The translations under genes and the position numbers were made by a program. The notes beneath the pieces were generated by a model. That model searched no databases. It saw only the letters and a list, made by a program, of their open reading frames with translations, and was not told the DNA's origin. DNA of 64,000 bases from Citrobacter werkmanii NBRC 105721 (GTDB lineage: Bacteria; Pseudomonadota; Gammaproteobacteria; Enterobacterales; Enterobacteriaceae), in assembly GCA_000759755.1 (NCBI GenBank), contig BBMW01000005.1, forward strand, positions 1 through 64,000. The letters are read 5' to 3'. Of the stretch, positions 10,613 to 18,939 are shown piece after piece. Each line of letters opens with the position of its first letter. The first letter of the stretch is position 1.

Positions 10613-10786
10613 ATGAAGCGTAGTAGAACGGAAGTGGGACGCTGGCGGATGCAGCGTCAGGCTAGCCGCCGTAAAGCACGTTGGCTTGAAGGACAATCGC
10701 GTCGTAACATGCGTATCCACACCATCAGAAAGTGTATTCTGAATCATCAACGTAACTCGTTGCTGTTTGCAATCCACAGTATCTGA
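10613..10786 (+). CDS. yciY: YciY, small basic protein
   Basis: A 57-residue, very basic protein (many Arg and Lys, sequence starting MKRSRTEVGRWRMQRQ), conserved in enterobacteria with unknown function. The start is ATG 10613, which has GGAAGAG at 10598-10604. The longer upstream frame does not match the family. It is divergent from clsA. Confidence 0.85.
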   Translation: MKRSRTEVGRWRMQRQASRRKARWLEGQSRRNMRIHTIRKCILNHQRNSLLFAIHSI

Positions 10787-11009
10787 TCTCAAAAGGGCAC
10801 TGCTGGTGGTGCCCAATGAGTACTTGAGCAAACACCATCCTTTTTTTCGTTCTTCTTATATTCATGCTATGTCACAGCGTCCCTGCCATAATGCTTCCTG
10901 ATTTATTGATTGCTCGTACTGAGAATGTTTGTAACAATACTCAGGAAGTGTCTAAAAATTATAAATTATTATTTGTATTTTCTCGTTGTAATTCAAAAAT
11001 GGAGTTAAG

Positions 11010-11171
11010 ATGAAATATATAGTGGCGCTCATGCTGAGTTTCGCTCTGTCTGGGTGCACAGCCGGCGACTGGATTAATGCGGCTGGTGGAATAATGCAGG
11101 CCACAGATAAAAATCAAAAAGATGCCAGGACCAAGCGAATAAATGCAGCCAATAAAGCTGCAGGTTATTAA
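11010..11171 (+). CDS. Small predicted lipoprotein
   Basis: A 53-residue reading frame with a short signal peptide and lipobox LSGC (Cys 16), leaving a mature peptide of 38 residues rich in Ala, Lys and Asn. GGAG lies at 11001-11004 before the ATG, at good spacing. A perfect 11-bp inverted repeat follows the stop. I do not recognise the family. Its place between yciY and yciI corresponds to where E. coli has kch. The lipobox and ribosome site make a real gene likely. Its role is unknown. Confidence 0.65.
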   Translation: MKYIVALMLSFALSGCTAGDWINAAGGIMQATDKNQKDARTKRINAANKAAGY

Positions 11172-11188
11172 GAGGTAAACCCGACAAT

Positions 11189-11222
11189 ACCACGTCTGAA
11201 AGAATCTCAGACGTGGTGCTTG
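11189..11222. terminator. Hairpin between two convergent lipoprotein genes
   Basis: ACCACGTCTGA / TCAGACGTGGT is a perfect 11-bp stem with a 7-nt loop. It lacks a run of T, so it is a weak intrinsic terminator at best, but its place between convergent genes fits that role. Confidence 0.55.
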
Positions 11223-11238
11223 ACACGGCAGAAAATAA

Positions 11239-11553
11239 TTATGACTTAAATATTCCCCGGGCTTTCGCCTCCTGACAGGTGATATAGCCATAATGCTTGC
11301 GCTGCCCGTTGCCATCAAACGCAACATAAAAAGGTGTTGTTGCATCTCCTTGTTTTAGCGTGTAATTCATGCATTTTCCATTGATTTCAGCAACATGCAT
11401 TTCGCTGTCCGGGTTCCCGCCTGCTGCAATGATTTTCTCTGGTGTGGTATCTGACGCGTACGTGGCCTGAACAATTGGGTTATTATCAAATTGCATAAAA
11501 CTAAAGCTGCAAGCGCTTAATAAGGGGGCGAGGATGAGGCTTAAATAACGCAT
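11239..11553 (-). CDS. OsmE-like outer-membrane lipoprotein (SmpA/OmlA family)
   Basis: A 104-residue protein with a 14-residue signal peptide and lipobox LSAC (Cys 15). The mature part aligns by eye with E. coli OsmE: a helical GxP turn (AAGGNPDSE), then GKCMNYTLKQ, PFYVAFDGNGQ and GYITCQE, which match GTCQTYILGQ, TYFVALDDTGH and GYQTCAE in OsmE. The two cysteines at equivalent positions support homology. OsmE is an osmotically induced lipoprotein; this one is a paralogue or distant homologue. It is convergent with the small lipoprotein gene at 11010. Confidence 0.7.
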   Translation of the reverse strand: MRYLSLILAPLLSACSFSFMQFDNNPIVQATYASDTTPEKIIAAGGNPDSEMHVAEINGKCMNYTLKQGDATTPFYVAFDGNGQRKHYGYITCQEAKARGIFKS

Positions 11554-11861
11554 CGAATATCCTTGTAGAGTGTGAAGTCCGTGAGAAAACGATGGCGAAA
11601 AAGACCCTGCTAAAATAATCTTATCTGTTTCCAGTCATCATTTATCTATGCTAAAACTCTGGCATTATACATAAAATGCTTCGCCGCACAATGTTATGCC
11701 TGATAATCCGCAGGTGTAATCATTTGGTATTGCATGGGATATGGTGTTGGCTACGCAAATAATAAAGGTGCATTGATTATGATATATTCGAATGCACCCA
11801 TGGAAAATGATAAGCGGAGGGATAGTCACCCAGCTTATTAATATTTCGGTAAGCCGGGAGG
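11554..11861. other. Intergenic region upstream of the OsmE-like gene
   Basis: About 310 bp that must hold the promoter of the OsmE-like gene and the 3' end of yciI transcripts. GGTGCATT (11767-11774) and AATGCACC (11791-11798) form an inverted repeat with a 16-nt AT-rich centre. I see no gene. Confidence 0.45.
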
Positions 11862-12158
11862 TTAAAAAACCTTCTTATAGGGTTTCACAGAAACCTGCGC
11901 GTACACGCCAGCAGCCACATAGGGGTCGGCTTCTGCCCACGCCTGCGCGGCCTCGATAGATTCAAATTCTGCTATCACCGTCGAGCCGGTAAAACCCGCG
12001 ACACCTGGATCGTTACTGTCAACGGCTGGCATCGGTCCTGCCGTGAGCAGTCGTCCTTCGTCATGCAGGAGTTGCAGACGGGCCAGATGAGCAGGGCGCA
12101 CGGAAAGGCGTTTGTCGAGAGAGTCTGCGATATCTTGAGCATAAATAACGTACAGCAC
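11862..12158 (-). CDS. yciI: YciI family protein
   Basis: A 98-residue protein of the YCII/dimeric alpha-beta barrel (ferredoxin-like) family, related to muconolactone isomerase-type folds. The usual conserved His and Asp residues ([20 protein letters not shown]) are present. Its biochemical function is not established. It is divergent from tonB; the two starts are about 225 bp apart. Confidence 0.9.
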   Translation of the reverse strand: MLYVIYAQDIADSLDKRLSVRPAHLARLQLLHDEGRLLTAGPMPAVDSNDPGVAGFTGSTVIAEFESIEAAQAWAEADPYVAAGVYAQVSVKPYKKVF

Positions 12159-12314
12159 GGGTAGAGCTCCTTAATCGGTAAAAGTCGTTAATTACGTTAT
12201 TTGAAAGGCATGTCAACTGCAACGTAAAGATAACGGATTTGTTAAGACCATATTGTCATGAAGGTTTTTTTACATAAAATCGTGTTTTAAATGCAGCTTA
12301 CCGTCCAGACCTTA

Positions 12315-12343
12315 TTGAATATGATTGCTATTTGCATTTAAAA
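12315..12343 (+). promoter_or_regulatory. tonB promoter with Fur-box region
   Basis: TTGAAT (12315-12320) and TTAAAA (12338-12343) stand 17 bp apart. The sequence between them, ATGATTGCTATTTGCATTT, is the Fur-binding region known at the E. coli tonB promoter. Iron repression through Fur is therefore expected. Confidence 0.7.
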
Positions 12344-12382
12344 TCAGGGCCTGGTTTTTTAACTGAAACGATTATGACTTCA

Positions 12383-13099
12383 ATGACCCTTGATTTACCT
12401 CGTCGCTTTCCCTGGCCAACGTTACTCTCCGTCGGCATCCATGGTGCTGTAGTGGCGGGTCTATTGTATACCTCGGTACATCAGGTTATTGAACTGCCTG
12501 CGCCAGCGCAGCCGATCTCCGTTACGATGGTCGCGCCTGCCGATCTCGAACCACCTCAGGCCGTTCAGCCGCCGCCGGAACCCGTCGTCGAGCCTGAACC
12601 GGAACCTGAGCCGATCCCGGAGCCGCCAAAAGAGGCGCCGGTAGTGATTGAAAAACCGAAGCCCAAGCCTAAACCGAAGCCAAAACCGGTGAAAAAAGTG
12701 GTAGAGCAGCCCAAACGTGATGCTAAACCAGCAGAGCCGCGTCCGGCGTCCCCGTTTGAAAACACGGCGCTAGCGCGTCCAACGACCAGTAGCGCGCCGG
12801 CAACCAGTAAACTGGCGGTAAGTGCGCCAGCAGGCCCACGCGCTTTAAGCCGAAATCAGCCACAGTATCCGGCGCGAGCACAGGCGTTGCGCATAGAGGG
12901 GCGCGTCAAAGTCAAATTTGACGTTACACCAGACGGGCGTGTTGAAAATGTGGAAATACTGTCCGCGCAGCCGGCGAATATGTTTGAGCGTGAAGTAAAA
13001 AATGCGATGCGCAGATGGCGCTATGAAGCCGGTAAACCAGGTTCCGGACTGGTAGTGAATATCGTGTTCCGTCTGAACGGCGCAACGCAGATCGAATAA
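12383..13099 (+). CDS. tonB: TonB, energy transducer for outer-membrane receptors
   Basis: Couples the proton-driven ExbB-ExbD motor to siderophore and B12 receptors. It has 238 residues: an N-terminal membrane anchor with the SxxxH motif ([11 protein letters not shown]), a long Pro-rich spacer with Glu-Pro then Lys-Pro repeats ([12 protein letters not shown]), and a C-terminal domain containing [19 protein letters not shown]. Two starts are possible, ATG 12374 and ATG 12383. I use the second, which gives [12 protein letters not shown] as in E. coli. Neither has a strong ribosome site. A shared REP-like terminator follows. Confidence 0.95.
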   Translation: MTLDLPRRFPWPTLLSVGIHGAVVAGLLYTSVHQVIELPAPAQPISVTMVAPADLEPPQAVQPPPEPVVEPEPEPEPIPEPPKEAPVVIEKPKPKPKPKPKPVKKVVEQPKRDAKPAEPRPASPFENTALARPTTSSAPATSKLAVSAPAGPRALSRNQPQYPARAQALRIEGRVKVKFDVTPDGRVENVEILSAQPANMFEREVKNAMRRWRYEAGKPGSGLVVNIVFRLNGATQIE

Positions 13100-13106
13100 G
13101 GCGCAA

Positions 13107-13180
13107 GCCGGATTTGGCGGTTCGCCGCCATCCGGCAATAAGCAATGAATTGTGAGATTGCCGGATGGCGATGCTATCGT
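13107..13180. repeat. REP-type palindromes, bidirectional tonB/yciA terminator
   Basis: The first element (13107-13136) folds as GCCGGATTTGGCGG against GCCGCCATCCGGC, and a second partial copy, TTGCCGGATGGCG, starts at 13159. This is the enterobacterial REP (palindromic unit) consensus. It sits between convergent tonB and yciA, where a bidirectional terminator is known in E. coli. Confidence 0.75.
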
Positions 13181-13186
13181 GACTTA

Positions 13187-13588
13187 TCAGCCCAGGGTAG
13201 GGATTGGGCGAGGCTTACCGTCTTTATCAACGGCAACATAGATAAACAGGGCTTCGGTGGCTTTATAGCGCTGGCCGATAGGTTCTGAAGCAACTTTCTT
13301 CACCCAGACTTCAATATTAATGCTGATCGAAGTCGTCCCGCGCTTCACGCAGCGCGCATAGCAACAAACCACATCACCTACGGCAACCGGGCGTAAAAAG
13401 CTCATTCCTTCAACGCGCACCGTTACCACACGACCATGCGCGATCTCTTTGGCCTGAATAGCGCCACCTATATCCATTTGTGACATCAGCCAGCCGCCAA
13501 AAATATCACCGTTCGCGTTGGTATCGGCAGGCATAGCCAGAGTGCGTAAAACCAGTTCACCCTGGGGAGTATTATTCGTTGTTGTCAT
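13187..13588 (-). CDS. yciA: YciA, acyl-CoA thioesterase
   Basis: A hotdog-fold thioesterase of 133 residues that hydrolyses a broad range of acyl-CoAs in the cytoplasm. The family signature with the catalytic Asp is visible: MPADTNANGDIFGGWLMSQM, followed by VEGMSFLRPVAVGDVV. It lies downstream of yciB on the same strand, with a 164-bp gap. Confidence 0.93.
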   Translation of the reverse strand: MTTTNNTPQGELVLRTLAMPADTNANGDIFGGWLMSQMDIGGAIQAKEIAHGRVVTVRVEGMSFLRPVAVGDVVCCYARCVKRGTTSISINIEVWVKKVASEPIGQRYKATEALFIYVAVDKDGKPRPIPTLG

Positions 13589-13752
13589 TGTTGAACCGAC
13601 TATAGAGAAAGATTACAGGCGCGATGCTACTAGAATTTGCGCGTTGAGAACAGAGGGATGCGGCGTGCGGAGCGGAAGTTAGCCGGGTTAATGGCAATGA
13701 GGAACGTGAGGGGATAAAAATTCGCCAGATCGGTTGATCTGGCGAGCAAGTA

Positions 13753-14292
13753 TTACGATTTATCTTCCTGCGGCAGATGGCGGTAAATATAGACACCGCT
13801 CAGCAGCGTGAACAATAAGGTCAGGGCTGTCAGGCCGAATACTTTAAAGTTGACCCAAATATTCTGCGGCAGCCAAAAAGCGATATAGATATTCGCCAGA
13901 CCACACAGAATGAAAAAGATGGCCCAGGCTACATTAAGCTTCGACCACACTGGCTGCGGCAGGGTAAGCTCTTTGCCTAACATCCGCTGAATTAGCGGCT
14001 TTTTCATCACCCACTGGCTAACCAGCAGCGCACCGGCAAACAGTCCGTAAATCACCGTAACTTTCCACTTAATGAATTCATCGTTGTGGAAGAAGATAGT
14101 CAGGCCGCCGAATACGGCCACCAGAACAAAGGTGATTAACGCCATCTTCTCGACCTTGCGATAGCGAACCCAGCTGTAAATCAGAACCACAGCCGTCGCA
14201 ACAATCAGTGCCGAGGTCGCCGCGTAGATGTCGTAAAGCTTATAAAAAGCAAAAAAGACAACCAGCGGTAAAAAATCAAGAAACTGCTTCAT
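13753..14292 (-). CDS. yciB: YciB, inner-membrane spanning protein (IspZ family)
   Basis: A 179-residue protein with about five to six membrane spans, homologous to Shigella IspZ (intracellular septation). It is linked in E. coli to envelope integrity and osmotic tolerance. Conserved pieces include [23 protein letters not shown] and the loop [14 protein letters not shown]. yciC lies just upstream on the same strand, so the two are likely co-transcribed. Confidence 0.93.
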   Translation of the reverse strand: MKQFLDFLPLVVFFAFYKLYDIYAATSALIVATAVVLIYSWVRYRKVEKMALITFVLVAVFGGLTIFFHNDEFIKWKVTVIYGLFAGALLVSQWVMKKPLIQRMLGKELTLPQPVWSKLNVAWAIFFILCGLANIYIAFWLPQNIWVNFKVFGLTALTLLFTLLSGVYIYRHLPQEDKS

Positions 14293-14346
14293 TCATCGAT
14301 TCCGTCATCAAAAGCACCAGGCATGCGCCCGGTATGCGTTCAGGGT

Positions 14347-15488
<1,142 letters not shown>

Positions 15489-16127
15489 ATGAAAAAATTA
15501 ACAGTTGCAGCATTGGCTTTAACAACTCTTCTCTCTGGTAACGCATTCGCGCATGAGGCTGGAGAATTCTTCATTCGTGCGGGTTCTGCCACCGTCAGGC
15601 CGACGGAAGGTGCGGGGGGAACGCTGGGAAGTTTAGGCGGCTTTGATGTCAGTAATAACACCCAGTTGGGGCTAACATTCACTTACATGGCAACCGACAA
15701 TATCGGTGTTGAATTACTGGCTGCGACGCCCTTCCGTCATAAAATTGGGACTGCCACGACGGGCGATATTGCCACTGTGCACCACTTACCGCCGACGTTA
15801 ATGGCACAATGGTACTTCGGCGACTCCAGCAGCAAACTGCGTCCTTACGTTGGCGTCGGTGTGAACTACACCACCTTCTTCGATGAGGGCTTTAATGATA
15901 ACGGCAAAAAAACCGGCTTATCGGACCTGAGTCTGAAAGATTCCTGGGGTGCGGCAGGGCAAGTCGGTATGGACTATCTGATTAACCGCGACTGGCTGAT
16001 TAACATGTCGGTCTGGTACATGGATATCGATACCACAGCAAGTTACAAACTGGGTGGCGTCCAGCAGCGAGACAGCGTACGCCTCGATCCGTGGGTGTTT
16101 ATGTTCTCTGCGGGTTATCGTTTTTAA
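15489..16127 (+). CDS. ompW: OmpW, outer-membrane beta-barrel protein
   Basis: A 212-residue eight-stranded outer-membrane barrel forming a narrow hydrophobic channel. It is the colicin S4 receptor in E. coli. The signal peptide is residues 1-21 (MKKLTVAALALTT..., cut after AFA). The protein ends in aromatic Phe (SAGYRF), the sorting signal for the barrel assembly machinery. I start at ATG 15489, with GGAG at 15480-15483, rather than at the longer open frame. A strong hairpin follows. Confidence 0.96.
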   Translation: MKKLTVAALALTTLLSGNAFAHEAGEFFIRAGSATVRPTEGAGGTLGSLGGFDVSNNTQLGLTFTYMATDNIGVELLAATPFRHKIGTATTGDIATVHHLPPTLMAQWYFGDSSSKLRPYVGVGVNYTTFFDEGFNDNGKKTGLSDLSLKDSWGAAGQVGMDYLINRDWLINMSVWYMDIDTTASYKLGGVQQRDSVRLDPWVFMFSAGYRF

Positions 16128-16149
16128 ATTTTTCTGTAAAGCCATTCTG

Positions 16150-16180
16150 CAAAACTGGTCGTTTTACGACCAGTTTTGCT
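16150..16180 (+). terminator. Terminator after ompW
   Basis: CAAAACTGGTCG / CGACCAGTTTTG form a 12-bp perfect stem with loop TTTTA. The A and T pairs at its base let it work in both directions, which suits the convergent gene at 16193. Confidence 0.8.
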
Positions 16181-16192
16181 AACTCTTCAGCA

Positions 16193-17773
16193 TTAACGAA
16201 CATCATTCCAGTTGTATTTTTTTCCTGTGGTATCCATGACGAAAATCTCCTTTTTGTAGTTTATTAACCAGGATTTCATAGACTTTTTCGCATTACCCTG
16301 ACGATGGATGCCAAGCCACAATTCTGCAAGCGAATTAAGATCATCGGAAGACCACGGAGTATTATAATCTCCGGTGAACTTTGTTTTTTCATCAACTAAC
16401 TGGCTGTACCAAATATACATGGGGATTTGTAATGCCTCTTTAGGCGGTCTGACACCACCGTGGGAATAAACCACAGAGCGTGCAGGATCGCGGATCAGCG
16501 CATGGTCGGAAAAATACATTACTGATGAGCGAGTGTTTTCCAGTTCATTGAATATATTACCCATAAGTTTATCGGTATAGCGAATTGAATTGTCATAACA
16601 GTCATCGGCTTTGCTTTGACCAAATAAGACAGTATCACTTTCTGGAAAACGTTGACAGGAAGGCTCATGACTGCCATATAAATGCAGGACAATAAGTTTC
16701 TTACCTGGTTTCTGTAATGCCTGATGCAATAACGGTAGCAAGGCCTCATCATAGCCATATTCTACCCATTCATGTTGATGTGCATTCATGGCAATCCCGG
16801 TAATTATATTGTTATGCGCACCTCCATTTCCCTGGCGACTGTACCAGTATGTATCATAGCCAGCCTGGTTTGTGATATTAATAATATTATCGCTGTAGTT
16901 ACGAGGGTTACGGGTTTGCACTGAGTCAGCAGTAAGTGCCAGGGGGACGGCCATGATTGTTACCGGTGCAGGCGCAATCGCGTTCTGAAACAGTAAAAGT
17001 TGCTGCTTTTGTTTGATAAGTTCAGGTGTGGTATCCCTTGCGTATCCATAAATCCCCATGTTTAACGTACGCGCAGATTCCCCGATTATCAATATATAGT
17101 TTTCGATTCCTGTATCAGTTACTGTTATCTTATAATTGGGAATGTTTGTACCGATATCAGAAATTATGGCGTTATCTTGCATCGCCTGCATAAACTCTTT
17201 TCCGGTACTTACCGGAGTGGAACGGATCACTCGTTGTACCAAACTTTCAACATTACTTTTTCTTATCTGGTGGAGATAAGCTTGCGAAAATAAAAGAAAA
17301 ATTATTAAGCCCAAAATAACCATTGGGTAGTGGCGAAATCGATAGGGTACAGGTCTCGCGCCAGTGTTTATAGAGTAAATAAAAAATATTACAAGTGTAA
17401 AGAACGTAACACAGTCACGCCAATATAATCTCAGCATCGCCACTGCTTCGCTGGGCGTTGTATTCAAAATACTTAACGCAAATCCATAACTAAATTCTGA
17501 ACTGTAATTATTCCAGGCATGCAGTTGAAGAGTAATATCACCTGCGACGGGTATTAAAATTAAAGCGGCCAGAATATTTCTGAAAAAGACATACTGTATG
17601 CATCGCAATGAAAGCATGATCATGAAAAACACAAGCGTCCGATTAATTACAGCGTTATATTTTGCACTCAAAACATTAACGACTGCAATAATTAAAACGG
17701 AAATGATTAGCGGGGTAATATTAAGTGGGCGCAAACCACTTCTGACCATTTGAAGGTTAAGCTGGATAGACAT
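16193..17773 (-). CDS. Phosphoethanolamine transferase-like membrane enzyme (sulfatase superfamily)
   Basis: A 526-residue protein of the EptA/EptB/CptA type: about five N-terminal membrane spans (to about residue 165), then a periplasmic alkaline-phosphatase-like domain. Metal-site and family motifs are visible: IIGESARTLNMGIYGY (residues 229-244), LHLYGSHEP, YFSDHAL (SDH at 422-424) and YSHGG (His 438). The nucleophile position holds Ser 233 where EptA has Thr (GETAR). Such enzymes move phosphoethanolamine from phosphatidylethanolamine onto lipid A or core sugars, lowering the charge seen by polymyxin. The substrate here is unknown. It is AT-richer than its neighbours and fills the site where E. 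coli has yciGFE. Confidence 0.8.
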   Translation of the reverse strand: MSIQLNLQMVRSGLRPLNITPLIISVLIIAVVNVLSAKYNAVINRTLVFFMIMLSLRCIQYVFFRNILAALILIPVAGDITLQLHAWNNYSSEFSYGFALSILNTTPSEAVAMLRLYWRDCVTFFTLVIFFIYSINTGARPVPYRFRHYPMVILGLIIFLLFSQAYLHQIRKSNVESLVQRVIRSTPVSTGKEFMQAMQDNAIISDIGTNIPNYKITVTDTGIENYILIIGESARTLNMGIYGYARDTTPELIKQKQQLLLFQNAIAPAPVTIMAVPLALTADSVQTRNPRNYSDNIINITNQAGYDTYWYSRQGNGGAHNNIITGIAMNAHQHEWVEYGYDEALLPLLHQALQKPGKKLIVLHLYGSHEPSCQRFPESDTVLFGQSKADDCYDNSIRYTDKLMGNIFNELENTRSSVMYFSDHALIRDPARSVVYSHGGVRPPKEALQIPMYIWYSQLVDEKTKFTGDYNTPWSSDDLNSLAELWLGIHRQGNAKKSMKSWLINYKKEIFVMDTTGKKYNWNDVR

Positions 17774-18472
17774 GATTTTTAATTTACGGACCCAAATATC
17801 CTGGCAAAGAAAATATTTTTAAGCATAAGAATTTCCTTCTTATGCGCTTTTATTGTTTATTCATGTAATTATTAAGGGTAAATAAGTTACATATGGCAAC
17901 CTCACAGACCTGTCCAGGGTGTGATTGCCTTTATGTCGCTTTATTCAATGCTATTTAGTCGTTGTCCTGTGGTTTGATTCCTTTGGCTATTGAAAATTGT
18001 ACGGAGTAGATTTGAGTTAAGTAAAAATAGCGTTTGCTACGCTTTATTTCTGCATAACAATTAATTTACGATTTGGTAACATGACCTAACTGAAATTATG
18101 ACGGCCTTGTAAAAAATAACTGCATAACTCTGACACTATAATGATTTTAGCCTTGATGAGCCAATGCAATATTCATATTTAATATGATTTACCTGCAAAT
18201 CATCACCAAAACTTTATGATATTGCTGCGTCAGCGTTTCTATGCTCATCTCTTACACATTAAAAACAACGACCGCATCTGAGATCAAATGTGGGTTGGGC
18301 CAGAGTCATTCGCTACCTGCGGATATGGACCTTAAAAGCATGAGGAAGCCGCGCTCGGTCACAGCCATAACTATGGCTGTGGTCAAGATTTGCCGCCAGA
18401 ATCGTCAGTGCGTGCTTCTCCTTTTCGATGTAATGCTATTCTTTAAGCAAACTGGCTTTGAGAGTATTGACG
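17774..18472. other. AT-rich gap in the ompW-trpA accessory block
   Basis: About 700 bp with no convincing gene. It holds two hairpins: GCATAAGAA / TTCTTATGC at 17823-17845 followed by GCTTTTATTG, and the 10-bp perfect stem CACAGCCATA / TATGGCTGTG at 18360-18381. It must also contain the promoter of the minus-strand transferase gene. The plus-strand frame 18241-18534 has poor coding character. Confidence 0.45.
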
Positions 18473-18745
18473 ATGTTAACCCGCCATCAGCTCCAGCAAA
18501 AAATCACACTTCTGGAATCATTCACCGGCGATGATACGGCTGAGTTTGCCCTGACTGTGGCGCGTGAGTTGCTGAATTGCATGAATAAAATTGAGATTAT
18601 AGAGAAACGTATTGCCACTCCGGTTAAACTGCCCTATTGCAGCGCCAGTCCAGTTTGTGAGATCGAAGCAGGGTATGCCGCCGGTGTGAACGACTGTAGA
18701 GAGGCTATTCGTCGGGCAGGGTATCCTATTGAAGGGGAGGATTAG
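18473..18745 (+). CDS. Small hypothetical protein, possibly phage-derived
   Basis: A 90-residue frame beginning MLTRHQLQQKITLLESF and ending CREAIRRAGYPIEGED. I do not recognise it with certainty. The ending of the type AIxAAGxxVEG-acidic recalls the small accessory (Eaa/Ead/Ea22-like) proteins of lambdoid phages, so a prophage remnant is possible. I prefer ATG 18473 over the TTG at 18458. The ribosome site is weak. Its neighbours are a long AT-rich gap and a diguanylate cyclase. Confidence 0.5.
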   Translation: MLTRHQLQQKITLLESFTGDDTAEFALTVARELLNCMNKIEIIEKRIATPVKLPYCSASPVCEIEAGYAAGVNDCREAIRRAGYPIEGED

Positions 18746-18939
18746 TTTGCATTTATGTTAACAAAAATGTGCTTTTATTGTATAAGGTTGTAACTTTAAT
18801 TCACGCCCAAGAGCGACGCTATTTCAAATCATCATTAGTCTCAGGAAGGTTAACATTCTCTATCAACATACAGCATCGTTATGCAGCAACATAATCGGAT
18901 AACCGGTTTGGCAATACTGTTAACTATCAGGGTGGGCTC

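Noticed and set aside
10787-11861. Expected E. coli kch locus after clsA
   Set aside because: No frame with a K+ selectivity filter or RCK domain is present; only two small lipoprotein genes occupy the interval.
12750-12830. Apparent tandem Pro/Lys and Pro/Glu repeats extending in tonB
   Set aside because: They are the normal spacer of TonB, not an expanded repeat or mobile element.
18241-18534. A 97-codon plus-strand frame before the small phage-like gene
   Set aside because: It overlaps the better-supported gene at 18473 in another frame and has no convincing ribosome site or family.
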